40,000 nt of DNA from positions 590,001-630,000 of the forward strand of contig CM022674.1 in assembly GCA_012295275.1 (NCBI GenBank), read 5' to 3'. Origin of the DNA: Chrysomallon squamiferum. Its lineage: Eukaryota > Mollusca > Gastropoda > Neomphalida > Peltospiridae. A program made the position numbers and the translations under genes. Shown here one piece after another: positions 1 to 11,740 of this stretch. Position 1 is the stretch's first letter. Each line of letters begins with the position of its first letter. The notes below the pieces were generated by a model that was not told the origin of the DNA, searched no databases, and saw nothing but the letters and a program-made list of their open reading frames with translations.

Positions 1-790
1 GGTGGTGTATGTATGTGTGTATGTATGTATGGGTGTATGTATGTGGTGGTGTATGTATGTATGTATGTATGTGTGGGTGTATGAGTGTATGTATGTATGT
101 ATGTATGACTGATAGTGTGTATATATGCATGCTAATTTTATTGTTTTTTGTTATTACTATTACTAAGACTCTCAAATTTACTGATTCTGAAAATGTTCAG
201 TTCTGATTCGTAATTTTGTTTGTTTAAATTTACAAGTTTAACATCGATGTTTCTGTCCATGCATATAGAGAAGCTAATATTGATTAAATATTTGAAATAT
301 TTACACTGAGACAAGGATATAGAAAGATGTATGGTTTTATATTCCGGATTTATACCTGATAGATTCCGCAGAGCACTATTAGCATATTTTGTTTATTCTG
401 TTTGAAAAGAAATTGTGATTTCGTATTCTTATACAGTAAATAATTGTACTTTGTACTAACAAAAAGGTGGTATTAGAAACAGCAGTAATAGTAGTAGTAG
501 TAGTAGTGATAGTAGTCGTAGTAGTAGTAGTAGTTGTTATTCTTGTAATATTAGTAGTAGTATGGTAATAGTAGTATCAATAGTACAAGTACTACTAGTA
601 GCAGTAGTAGTATTACAGTGATATTAATAGTAATAATAGCTGTTTTAATAATAATATCAGCTTTATATTAATAAGCGCAATGGTAGTGATAGTAGAAGTA
701 ACAACAGTTTTAATAATAATAATAAGAAGAAGAAGAAGAAGAAGAAAAACAACAACAGCAGCAGCAGCAAGAAGAAGAAGAAGAACACGA
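1..790. repeat. Simple repeats: (TATG)n then (TAG/AGT)n and (GAA)n
   Basis: Bases 1-118 are imperfect TATG/TGTG repeats. From about 482 to 790 the sequence is imperfect AGT/TAG, AAT and GAA trinucleotides. The 119-481 stretch between them is AT-rich and shows no gene. Open frames here only read through the repeats. Confidence 0.9.
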
Positions 791-1372
791 ATAAGAAAAA
801 GTATAAAAATACAAATTAAAAGATTTCACATCTTCCCAGTAATTACCCTTTCCGCACTACTTATTAGTTTTATGACGTAATTCTAGTCCGCGATGAAAGA
901 GACGCCATTATGAAAACCTTTAATTCGGCGACGAATCAATAATACATTTCTGTTCTGGGAACGAATCATAACTTAGTTATTACAGCCATTAAACGCGATG
1001 AAACCTGTCACGTAACGTGATAAAAACAAACTTCTAGTTGACATTTCGCTGAAATTATTACGTCGGGCGTATCTTTTTCCGGCACAGAATCGAACCAGCG
1101 ACCCTGAGCGCGCGCCATTCAATGTCAAGATAAACAGTCTGATGTAGCTGCATAGATTCTGCATAACTGCGATAACGACGAGTAGGATGACGGAAACATC
1201 AACACCATCGCTGGTAGCAACGATAAAGAAAGAAGAAACTACGTCGGCAATAGCAACGACCTCCATTCGTGAAATGATGCTGTCTGTCCAGCCAGATTTA
1301 CGAACAGACAGTAAGGAAAATATTTGTAGATAAGAAAACAGGTAAGTAAAGACAGAAACAAAGGAAGAAAGA
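791..1372. other. Unique sequence with a tRNA-like B box, no clear gene
   Basis: This is less repetitive than its surroundings. On the minus strand, 1086-1096 reads GGTTCGATTCT, which fits the RNA polymerase III B box seen in tRNAs and tRNA-derived SINEs. I could not find a convincing A box or a full cloverleaf. The long minus-strand open frame over it (973-1476) mixes microsatellite codons with unique DNA and resembles no family I know. Confidence 0.4.
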
Positions 1373-1440
1373 ACGATAGATAGATAGATAGACAGATATA
1401 TGGACAGATAGACACAGATAGACACAGATAGATAGATAGC
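1373..1440. repeat. (GATA/GACA)n microsatellite
   Basis: Runs of GATA with GACA variants and a GACACAGATA sub-repeat. No coding content. Confidence 0.9.
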
Positions 1441-1479
1441 AATAAAATGGCCTACAACTCTCTTGTAAATAATCATATT

Positions 1480-1915
1480 ACTTCTTTTTCTATTTAAATG
1501 ACAACATTTAATGTCATGAATGGCAAACCGTGTTTTTTTTTTTCTTCAAATAAGAAATTCACAGTATCAGAAGAAAAAAGAGCGGTTTACTCTATTTAAA
1601 AACTATACTTGCAAAACCATGAACTCTTTCTCTATTCAAATAACAAGATTCACGATAATCTACCGAAGAGTGGAGTTTTATCTATTTATATAATTACGTT
1701 AGAAGCAGTAATGCTGTGCTAAATTCGCCTAAACCCATTTTATCTTTAAATAACAAAATAAAAACTCGTAAAGAACAAACAGACAGTGGTTTTCGAATAA
1801 GACGATTTACAGTAACGTAAAAAGAAGAGCTCGGGTTTCTCTATTTAAATAATTACGTTTGCTTAACTTCATAACACAACACGCGTCGTTCTCTATTTAA
1901 AATAATCAAATGGGC
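1480..1915. repeat. Array of a decayed ~55-bp motif ending in CTCTATTTAAATAAT
   Basis: A motif around CTATTTAAATAA appears near 1489, 1590, 1632, 1683, 1740, 1840 and 1892. In three of these (about 1550-1600, 1640-1690, 1795-1850) it follows a related upstream stretch of the form AAGATTTACAGTAA then GAAGAG and a G/T-rich bridge. It looks like an old, degenerate tandem or dispersed array. I do not recognise the family. Confidence 0.5.
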
Positions 1916-2249
1916 TGAAGTAATTTCAGGCTAGTTTTCCGTAATCTCGGCGAATTTACAGCAGCTCTGTGAGCATTCTTGAGATCTCAGAGCCTCCAGG
2001 TAAAAGGATAAAAAAAAGTGTAAGAGAGAAGAAAAACAAATCTCGAAGTTAACGTTGTGCGTATGACACGGAGCTTTTCAAATTTGTGACTGGCGGCAAG
2101 AAACGAAATAAGTGAGGCGAAAGATGTTTTCTTTGTCGATCGATGCCAGATCTAATATCGATCTTTTCTTATTTTAGAAATTTTGTTTTCATTTTCAGAA
2201 ATATCCGTATTTATTTATTTTAAATATTTATTTTATTTATTTAATTACT

Positions 2250-2251
2250 TA

Positions 2252-2305
<54 letters not shown>

Positions 2306-2818
2306 CATAAGCATTGATGAAGTCAGCCATCATAATAACAATTAAACTGTTATAATATTTATTTGTTATTACTATTGTTTCAGCAATTAATATTTTACCT
2401 TTGACTAAATTAACAGAATGAACACAGTGCCTTTAGAGTCGAAGCTCTGTACAAACAAAGCAAAGACAACCTAAAATGTAACAAATAATCCATATAGACT
2501 ACAGACAAAATTTGCAAATTAAAATAATTTTCGTTATTTGTAATTTTCCCAGGTAATTCCATATTAAAGTACACATGCCTTCAGAAATACATTATGACTC
2601 TCTGTGACGTCAAAGTATTATTGGCGTCACAGCTACATTTCCGTAAAATAAAAATATTCGGAAGTGTTCGTTTCTATAGACTTCGTAGTATTCCGTCAGT
2701 CTTATCAGAGCAAGTTGTTATTTGTGTCTATGTTGAATAAAACAATTAAAAATAAATAAATAAATAAAAATGTCTTTCCTTCTCTCTTTTTCTTCATCAT
2801 CATCATCATCATCATCAT

Positions 2819-2849
<31 letters not shown>

Positions 2850-3060
2850 TTATTATTATTTTTATTTCAATAACATGTATATCTTCGTCAGTTTTGTAAC
2901 GATAACTACTACAACTACTACTACCACTACCACTACTACAACTACAAGAACTTCTACTATTACTAACTACTGTTACCACTTCTCCTACTACCACCACCAC
3001 CACTACGGCAACCATTACTACTACTTCTACTGCTTTCTTTATACTACTACTGCTTATTTT
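2250..3060. repeat. (TAA)n, (TCA/TCT)n and (ACT/ACC)n microsatellites with one SINE-like element
   Basis: Pure (TAA)n spans about 2252-2305. (TCA)n then (TCT)n spans about 2794-2850, and an imperfect ACT/ACC/CTA tract spans about 2904-3055. The poly-Ser and poly-Thr open frames here are repeat translations. A dispersed element at 2363-2461 is listed separately. The 1916-2249 stretch upstream shows nothing. Confidence 0.85.
2363..2461 (+). repeat. Dispersed ~100-bp element, copy 1
   Basis: Starts with TTGTTATTACTATTGTTTCA and ends GAAGCTCTGTACAAACAAAGC. A clearly related sequence lies at 22290-22390, and a shortened one at about 13820-13875. All three lie next to (TAA)n tracts, as tRNA-derived SINE tails often do. 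The family is not identified. Confidence 0.65.
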
Positions 3061-3198
3061 GCTTGTTGTTCTTGTTCATTTTTTTTTTTATTAATGATGA
3101 TGTTGTTACAGGCATCATCTACAGGTTTAAGTGAACGAATATTTGTTTACAATTTACCAGAAAGAGAAAAGAGTTCAAAGGAATGAAAGAAAACGAAA

Positions 3199-3354
<156 letters not shown>

Positions 3355-3597
3355 TGATGATAGTGATGATGATAATAGTAATGAATAAAAACGAATGAGA
3401 AGGACGTTTGTCAGTGTGAGATCGATGTCTCGGAATGCTAATGAGGAATATCAACTCAGGGGAATTTTCTACAACGGTTTGTACATAATCAATATCAAGA
3501 ATTTTATCGAATGCAGATTAAGATTATTCCAGTAATGGGGAAACGAGAAAGCTTGTTGGGTTAATCGCTAAAATTTATTGTAATTTTTTTGTTTGTT

Positions 3598-3979
<382 letters not shown>

Positions 3980-4084
3980 TAGCTGAAGCAGATTTGAATT
4001 TTCCCTTTTTTTTTTAAGGAAATGTTTGGAATGACATTTTGCCTAGAGAAATAACTTCAGCTAGCACACTTAATTCTCTGAAGA

Positions 4085-4935
4085 CCCCAAACTGCTGTCA
4101 CACTAACTATAACCAGAACTACTACAGCTGCAGCAACTACGTCTACTACCGCTACAAAAACTGCTTCTGTTACTACTACTACTACTACTACTAAAGTACT
4201 GCTTCTATTTCTACTACCATTATACTACAACAGCAACTACTACTAAGCTTCTATTGTTACGATGACAACAATAGTAACTACTACTACTACTACTACTATA
4301 GTTTATCTACGAATCTCTGTCTGTCTGTCTGTTTGTCTGTATGTATGCATGTTGAAGATATTTCTTAAACGCCTCCGCCTGTGTTGACTGTGATCGTAAG
4401 TATTTACTTAAACAGAACGGTTTAAAATCTTCCAGCGTTATCTCGATTTCTTGACAAGCGACAGGGAAATACGCATGTCCAGTGTAATATGATTAAAAAC
4501 TCATTCATTACTTATCATGGTCACCTGGTGGTCAAGGATGTTATTATGAGTTGTCCAGGGGCAGATCAAATATCTCATAAAACGTGTGGGGGTGATGTTA
4601 CTGTGGTACGTATACAAAATAAAATAATCAGTTGTCAGAAATAGAATGTAGATAGATATAGACAGACAGATAGATTAATAGATATGTACATAGACAGAGA
4701 AATAAATAGATATATAGACAGACAGACAGACAGACAGACAAAGGGACAGGCGGAGACAACAACAGACAGAGATAAACTATCAGAATGACAGATACACTGA
4801 CAGACAGACATATAAACAGGTAAAGAAAACTGACAGAGACAAAGCACGAGATAAACAGTGAAACTGAAAGAAATCAAATAGATAGATAGACAGATAGATA
4901 GATAGACAGACAGACAGATAGATAGACAGATAGAC

Positions 4936-4966
<31 letters not shown>

Positions 4967-5017
4967 TAGGTAGATAGACAGAGAGACAGACAGATGGATA
5001 GATAGATAAATAGATAG

Positions 5018-5104
<87 letters not shown>

Positions 5105-5108
5105 TACA
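4085..5108. repeat. (TAC)n tract and a long (GATA/GACA)n satellite
   Basis: 4085-4320 is imperfect TAC/ACT. 4646-5108 is a long mixed GATA/GACA array whose reverse strand reads as Leu-Ser-Ile-Tyr, giving long but meaningless open frames. Between them (about 4330-4640) is unique AT-rich DNA without a visible gene. Confidence 0.93.
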
Positions 5109-5596
5109 GATAAGATAGGTTGGTGGATGACAACAGTGATGTAATATTGGGAGAAACAGAGAGAATGGATAGAAAGAAAACAGAACTAGTAAGAAAGAAT
5201 GAAGAAAACAAAAAGTAAAGAAAAAAAGAAAGATGAAAATTACAAGATGCAGACCATCGTAGAAACACATTAATATTTATAAGTTGCCTTTAACCATTAA
5301 TCATACTGGCTGGAAGAGAGGGTTATATACGACATTAAATGTGGGCTAAAAAATGATTACATAAAAAGGATAAAAATAACGAGATAAAAAGACAAAAAAA
5401 AAAAAAAAAGACCCTCTTACTTATCTTTAGGCTTTTTTCTTTAATTTTTATCATTTTTTTTTTTATGATCATGTACTTGTGAATTCAAACTGAGTTTTAA
5501 TTCTTTTTTTTTTCACGCCTGTTGAGTTCTCAAAAAGCGAAAGATCAAACTCATTTAATCACATCATTTGCACAGATGAATATAGCAAATCTTGAA

Positions 5597-5692
<96 letters not shown>

Positions 5693-6655
5693 ATCATGGT
5701 AGAATTAATAGTAGTAGCAGTAGAAGCAGTAGTAGCAATAATAGCAGTAGGAGTAGTAGGAGTAGTAGTAAAAGGGACGGTAGCAGTAACAGTAGTTGTA
5801 GTAGGAATAGTAGTAGTAGTAATAATAATATAAGTAGTTGTAGTACTAATGATAGTTTTGTAATAGAAATGTCATATAAATACACCAGTTTAAAAACACA
5901 CATACATGAAGCATGTATGTGTGTGTGTATGCGGACATATATATATGTATACCTAATATATATATATACATAAGACGTAAAAATACCAATATTAATTATA
6001 TATGTATACCTAATAGGTGCGTTAAGGCTGAAAATACCAATATTATTATTTTTTATTTTTTTCAACCAGTGTTTTTCTCTAAGTGCAGAATTAAGTATTA
6101 ATCCGTTTTGAACTTAATGGCTGAATCAGTAAGTACAATATTTATTGATAAAATGAAAGTGAGTTTTTTTGTGTTTTTTTCGGACAAATATATTAGATAA
6201 TAACATTTTCTTACGTAAATATTGGTATTTAAATAAGAATCGTAATAGTATTAACTATTGTTTAAATAAGAATTATGTGATGACGAAAGAAAAAGCAGTT
6301 AAACTATAATTACTGATGATACACGTTTGTAAACGAAAGAAGATTATATGCTTTTGTTCTTTGGGTTGTCATATTAATTAAAACATGTCATGACGATAAA
6401 CATGGAGAAATTAACAACTTGTAGATATATGACAAAAAATAAAAACAACAACAACAACATCACCAACAACAATAAATAAATAAATAAATAAATAAATAAA
6501 AGTAATAAATATCCTCATATTAAGTAACTGAACAGTGAATGAAAAATCCAGTAAAATTAATTATTAAGGTTTCTTTAAAACAAACGTAAAAATTAATTGC
6601 AATTTTATATTTCACAAATATTTCTATTTTTTGTATATTCATTTAGGCTTCACTG
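5109..6655. repeat. Non-coding DNA with (GA)n, (GTA)n and (AATA)n tracts
   Basis: (GA)n covers about 5600-5690 and GTA/AGT-rich sequence runs to about 5850. A (TA)n-like patch lies at about 5935-5975 and (AAAT)n at 6471-6500. The remaining stretches, including 5109-5598 and 5980-6470, are AT-rich and carry no recognisable gene. Confidence 0.85.
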
Positions 6656-6951
6656 ATTAGGGTTAGGGTTATAGGATTAGGGTTAGGATTAGGGTTAGGA
6701 TTAGGGTTAGGGTTAGGATTAGGGTTAGGGTTAGGGTTAGGGTTAGGATTAGGGTTAGGATTAGGATTAGGGTTAGGGTTATTTAAAGTTTATTAAGAGA
6801 TTTATGATAATTTACAAAAAAGTCTTATTATCAGGGTTAGTTCCAGTGTTAACATTAGCATTAAGTTTAACGACTTCGCTAGGGTTAGGTTTAGCGTTAG
6901 GGATAGAGTCTGGGTTAGGGTTGAGGTTAGGTTTAGGGTTGAGGTTAGGGC
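6656..6951 (+). repeat. Interstitial telomere-like array of TTAGGG and TTAGGA units
   Basis: 6656-6782 is a near-continuous run of TTAGGG units with frequent TTAGGA variants. After about 50 bp of other sequence a second, eroded part (about 6834-6951) has GGGTTAG, GGTTTAG and GGTTGAG units. TTAGGG is the telomere repeat of most animals, including molluscs. Ordinary genomic sequence flanks both sides, so this is interstitial rather than a chromosome end. Confidence 0.92.
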
Positions 6952-7491
6952 ACCAATGTTGTTAAGCATTTTATTCCGGACTTGTCCGATAAGATCAAGG
7001 TACATAATTCATTTTTAACTAAAGAATATAAGCTTTATGCAGTTATTTCCCTTGAATCATTAATCAACATTATAGCATCACTTTAATCAAATTAACACGA
7101 TTTCGTACATTTCTATTAATTGATTTGAACTTGCTGGTTATGAAAACGCTAATGTAGCGTCAGCTTTTCCAAAACTGTTTTCATGATTTTCTGTATGAGG
7201 TAAATTGCTTTCCAGGACGATTTATTTTTAGCTCTTGTTTAGCCATAGGTCCATTACATTCCGAAGCGCTAAAATAGTGACATAGAAAAACTTGTTATAA
7301 AACAAGAAAATAAACAAAAGAATTATTTATTTATATTTTATTTAATACTCTCGAGACTATAATTAAATAGAATGTTTGTAATCATCTGTTTCCTTGTTTT
7401 TGCCCGCAAAAATAGGAATTAACAAAACGAAATCTGCTGGCTGATTCCACGACATTTGGCATTCTTGTCAGGAAGAAATGAATATCTGGGA

Positions 7492-7530
<39 letters not shown>

Positions 7531-7579
7531 AGGTTATTTATTTATGAAAACTGTACGTGACACAGAGACAGAGACAGAC

Positions 7580-7676
<97 letters not shown>

Positions 7677-7799
7677 GAGAGAGAGAGCGAGAGCGAGAGA
7701 GAGAGAGAACTAAAATATAATTTATCAGATAAAAAGTGAGTACAACTTCAGTTCAAACTAACTGATTACACTACAGTACTGACCCGATTCGCAATCTGT
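6952..7799. repeat. Intergenic DNA with (AAAT)n and (GA)n tracts
   Basis: (AAAT)n lies at 7496-7530 and (GA)n with GACA and GAGC variants at 7561-7710. The rest is AT-rich with no gene seen. On the minus strand a TTTATT near 7537 could serve as the poly(A) signal of the gene that ends at 7800. Confidence 0.85.
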
Positions 7800-8207
7800 T
7801 CATTTTCCGACAGTGGACGTTTGCACCTGACTTGGAATTTGGTTTGGTACTTGCGTCTGTGCCCGGATTTGAGCCTGGTTCTGCGCCTGTAGAGCCTGAA
7901 TTGCTTGCAGTGTTCTAAATCCGTCAAGACCTTGCTCTCCGTTCAGTGCGCGAGCACTTAGCAGTGCCGCCGTGATAGCCGCTGTCGGGTTCTTGCTGTT
8001 GGGGTCGTAAGGCACGGGTACGTACTGGACACGTGGTCGGGTGTTGACGTTTCTGCGATTACACTGAGCAGAACTGTACACCACGAGACTTCCTATAAAT
8101 AAATAAATAAATAAATATAAAAATAAATAAATATTAAAATAAGTAAATAAATAAATAGATATTAAAATAAATAAATATTAAAATAAGTAAATAAATAAAT
8201 AGATATT

Positions 8208-8245
<38 letters not shown>

Positions 8246-8544
8246 GTAAATATTAAAATAAGTAAATAAATAAATAAAGTAAATAAAATAAATATTAAAA
8301 TAAATAAATAAAATAAATAAATAAATAAGTAAATATTAAAATAAGTAAATAAATAAATAAATATAAAACATAAATGAAAAGACCTATATAGATCGATAAA
8401 TCAGTAAATCTGTTTAAATAATAAGTAAGTAAATAAATGGTAATAAAAAGACAAATAAATAAATAAATAAATTCACATAATTTAAATCTTAAATAGCGAA
8501 AACTCACCAATCAAGGCGAAAAGTAAAACAACAGCGGTCTTCAT
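7800..8544 (-). CDS. Small secreted Gln/Ala-rich protein, two exons (8508-8544 and 7800-8092)
   Basis: I do not recognise this family. Exon 1 starts at the ATG at 8544 and encodes a hydrophobic MKTAVVLLFALI start. It ends in a strong donor, GTGAGT from 8507. Exon 2 starts after an AG at 8094-8093, and the phase-1 junction joins cleanly. The product is 109 residues. The signal peptide probably ends after YSSA, near residue 21, leaving a mature N-terminus beginning QC. The mature part has one Cys, a basic stretch with VQYVPVPYDP, an Ala-rich predicted helix (TAAITAALLSARAL), and a C-terminal half rich in Gln, with QAQ and QVP-type repeats. A TATA box lies 114 bp upstream of the ATG. It could be a matrix, mucus or peptide-precursor protein, but no dibasic cleavage series is visible. 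Gene structure is well supported; function is unknown. Confidence 0.75.
8095..8471. repeat. Intron filled with (AAATA)n-type microsatellite
   Basis: Nearly the whole 415-bp intron of the small secreted gene (8093-8507) is AAATA, AAAT and TAAATATTAAAATAAG units, with larger tandem units visible at about 8125-8200. Only about 35 bp next to the donor are unique. Confidence 0.9.
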
Positions 8545-8657
8545 TCTGAATCAGAAGTTCAAAAATTAACTACGTATGAAACTTGAATAGAAAATAAAAA
8601 CAAAAAAATATATAAGTATAAAAAATCAAACGTACAGATGCACATCAAAGCTCTTAG

Positions 8658-8665
8658 TATTTATA
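8658..8665 (-). promoter_or_regulatory. TATA box of the small secreted gene
   Basis: Read on the minus strand this is TATAAATA, 114 bp upstream of the ATG at 8544. With the usual ~30 bp spacing, transcription would start near 8630 and give a leader of about 85 nt. Confidence 0.6.
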
Positions 8666-8869
8666 CAGACGTAAGAATTTGGCGTATTTGATCCGGCTTC
8701 GAAAATCTCGCCCTTAATCGGATTTAGATCAGATTAAAACGCCTAGACACTGTTTCTCCGCCCAGTGGGATGTTCACTGCGGATAAAACTACAAAACGAC
8801 GTTCACCACAACGTCGAAACAGCGGCTACGACGCTGTGCGGTGCAGTACAAAACTGTAAAAAAGATAAA

Positions 8870-9383
8870 TTTCTGTCTTTTCTTCCTCCATTACGAACGG
8901 TTTTGATTTAAAGCAATTGTATAATTTCATGTCTTTTTTGTTATTGTTATTATTATTATTATCCTTATCATTATCATCATCATCAGCAGCAGCACCATTA
9001 TTGTTCTTGTTGCTGCTGTTGTGGATGATGTTGTTATTATTATCGTTGTTGTTGTTTCAATATCTAAAGCCATTTCTTTTTTTTCTTAAATTATAATTAT
9101 TAATGTATGCCACTGTAATACAATTTATTTATTTCCAATCGATTTTTAATCATTTATATTATTAGAATCATAATAACAAATTACTTTACTGTAATAAAAT
9201 TATTATAATTTATTCCTTTCGAAGAAATTTATGTTTTTCAAACAACATCATAATAATTTACTGTAATCGTATTGTAACAACATTATGATGATTTCTGCAT
9301 TAACAGTAATCATAACAGTTTAAAACGATGTTAATACATTATAACTGGTGTTTCTTTTATAATCGAGGTATTATTATTTTTGC

Positions 9384-9457
<74 letters not shown>

Positions 9458-9543
9458 TGCAGTAGCATTGTTAAAATTTATACCAATATGTAGAATGGCA
9501 AAAATATTTATGATGGAGTATCATTACAATAACTGAACCTGTC

Positions 9544-9610
<67 letters not shown>

Positions 9611-10003
9611 TGTTTATTTATTTATTTCTATTTTTATCTTCATCACAATATTTATAGCTTATCAAATAATCAGATAGGAAATTTACACACTTACGTGTAA
9701 ATTGTCAGTTACGTTAGTCGTAATTATAACAACCAAAACAGTTTTGGTTATTTCCATCCAGCTTTTATTTATCGTAATATATAACTAATATGATTATCTC
9801 GATATTTCACACATCTGTTTTAAGAATGAATATTTGTCAGAAATATTCATTTTAGCGGTAAATTCACTTCACGTAATAAATTCGTAATAAATAAATAAAT
9901 AAATAAATATATAAATAAATATACAAACAAACAAACAAACGGTATAAAAGTATCGACGTAAAAACAGTCAGTTCTGAAGACAGTTGTATTTAAGCGCTAA
10001 TTA
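8870..10003. repeat. Non-coding 3' flank of gene A with (TTA)n, (TA)n and (AAAT)n
   Basis: TTA/TCA/GTT repeats lie at 8940-9055, a pure (TA)n run at about 9389-9452, (TTA)n at 9554-9610 and AAAT/AAAC units at 9890-9940. No gene seen. A minus-strand AATACA (9989-9984) lies where gene C has a canonical AATAAA, so gene A may use a weaker poly(A) signal. Confidence 0.85.
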
Positions 10004-11720
10004 TTACCGAAAAAACAAAAACGCACTTGTTAAAACAAACACGAGTAAACCCCAACCCGACAGAAATCGTCCACGGGAATCAGAACCTGTGTTATAATCC
10101 CTGTCATATGGACGACCGATCAAATTGGCAGAAATCAACGGATGCTGAAATGCTTCTGTAGATTCCAGAACCAGTCTTTTGAACTCCCACTGTTTTGGCG
10201 CCAGTTTCAGCTGCCCCTGCTCTGAGAGGAGAACGGTGGGGAAAACGTAAGGGGTGCTGAAATTCCCTTCAATACGCAGAGACTGAAATTTCGCATCTGC
10301 TTCGAAAGTCTTAGACCCACAACTGGACCTGGAGGAATTTGCACATCGCAGCAACGTGCACGTTTGAAAATAGAATAGACCGGGGTAGGTGTGGAGCCCG
10401 TCGAACGCCCCAAACGCGTACAGCGAAGCAGCCGAGTCGTCTTTACTGTATTCCAGGCTGCAGCAAAGTTTGTTGTGACAAACCGCCCGAGAGCCGCTCG
10501 TTCCAGTCACCTCCACCAAGTTAAACAAATCGTTGAACACTCTGGACTGGAACTCGTGGTGGGATATCGTCTGCTTCCGACGTTTGTCGTCTGTTTCCGA
10601 CAGTTCCCGTCTGGCCGGAGGCTTGTGGACGACGTCAGTTTCGGAAATCAAAAGTCTGCCGCCACTTTTTACAGAGTTGTTGTAGTAGAACGTAAACCCA
10701 ACGTCAGGTGTGTAAATTCCGCTGCCATGGAATCGTTTCTCTGGCATGTGTATGTTCGCTGCCAGAAAATTCACTCCCATGCTCACTGCAAACGAGGAAT
10801 GAAACTCGATGGCAGCCAGCAAAGGAAGTGCGTCCGTCCAGGCTGTAGGGAAGACAATGTTTCCTACGTCATATTTCTCAACCAATGGGATTGGCGGTTT
10901 TTGAAAAAGAATATCGAAGCAAGTGAAAACTCCAAATTTACCAAATGGCGTGTCAAAGAAGATATACTCAGCGCGCTTTGGCGTATTGAACTGGTATTCA
11001 AAGAAAAGGTTTTCTTTGTGGTATCTGGCTACCAGCGTACCGTTAGGATCATACACAACATCTGTGTTATATTGGTATTGTCCGTCTGAAGGGCAGTCTG
11101 GGTCAGTTTCACTGGAACACGGCTGCTTATCTCCCATGTTGGCTACCAGATAGAGGGAGCTGTTTCTAGCGAGACAACTCAGTGTGTGCTGTACCTCTGT
11201 ATTGTCGTACTTCCCTGATTCCGTGCAAGGATTCCATTTTTCTTTCTTGGGATCAGGGATGTATTCTAAATATGGAGCCACGTGTTTTCTTTTCGTAAGC
11301 CTTATTCCGTAAATCCCATCTTCTGGAAAAACCAGGATATCCACGTTCTGTAAAAGAATAAAAAAAGAACTGTTATCTCTTGAAAGGAAAAAACATCTTC
11401 ATCTACATATATACACATATATATCAAGTAAATAGATAAATACAGTATAATTAATCAATTAACTTAGTTCAGTAAATAAATGTACAGGGAACACAAATTA
11501 GAATTACCTTCTTGCTGGCCAGTTTCGCTTGTTGCTCGTAAATGTCTAGATTCTTGTGCATAAAAGACAGCGCCTCCTGGCGAGAAACTGTCTTATTACT
11601 GAACTCCGGTAAAATGACCTCATGTTCATACACAGCAGCTTTGAACTTTGACCTCTGATACCCCGAAAGGTCACGTATTGTTAGAGTGATGTATATGAGA
11701 ATGAAAATTGTACTTTTCAT
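10004..11720 (-). CDS. VNN: Vanin/biotinidase-like amidohydrolase A, GPI-tail type; exons 11508-11720 and 10004-11347
   Basis: Nitrilase-superfamily enzyme of the vanin (pantetheinase)/biotinidase group. Vanins cleave pantetheine to pantothenate and cysteamine outside the cell. Exon 1 gives 71 residues: a signal peptide, probably ending at DLSG before YQRSKF, then the family's AVYEHEVILP and SRQEALS motifs. The donor is AAG|GTAATT, the intron 160 bp and the acceptor TTTTACAG. The full product is 518 residues, the usual vanin length. The catalytic triad is present: Glu80 in FPEDGIYG, Lys182 in ARYHKENLF and Cys214 in FTCFDILF. Several N-glycosylation sites (NSS, NGT, NNS, NFS) fit a secreted or surface protein. 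The C-terminus ends in a hydrophobic segment, GWGLLVFVLTSAFLFF, like the GPI signal of vanin-1. It is divergent to gene B. Pantetheinase versus biotinidase activity cannot be told from sequence alone. Confidence 0.9.
11348..11507 (-). other. Intron of gene A
   Basis: 160-bp GT-AG intron between codons 71 and 72 in phase 0. Genes C and D have an intron at the same position. It contains a short (TA)n-rich patch. Confidence 0.85.
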
Positions 11721-11740
11721 TTTGTTTTTCGTTTTATATT

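Noticed and set aside
973-1476. 167-residue hydrophobic minus-strand frame that could be a membrane protein
   Set aside because: Its hydrophobic part is GATA/GACA repeat and the rest overlaps a tRNA-like B box patch; no family match.
2770-3186. Ser/Thr/Tyr-rich 138-residue frame that could resemble a mucin
   Set aside because: It follows TCA, TCT and ACT microsatellites and has no signal peptide.
4635-5270. 211-residue minus-strand open frame rich in Ser-Ile-Tyr-Leu
   Set aside because: It is the translation of the (GATA/GACA)n array; the frame is open because the repeat lacks stops.
10391-11089. Plus-strand frame of 232 residues across gene A
   Set aside because: Shadow of vanin exon 2; the minus strand carries the conserved enzyme motifs.
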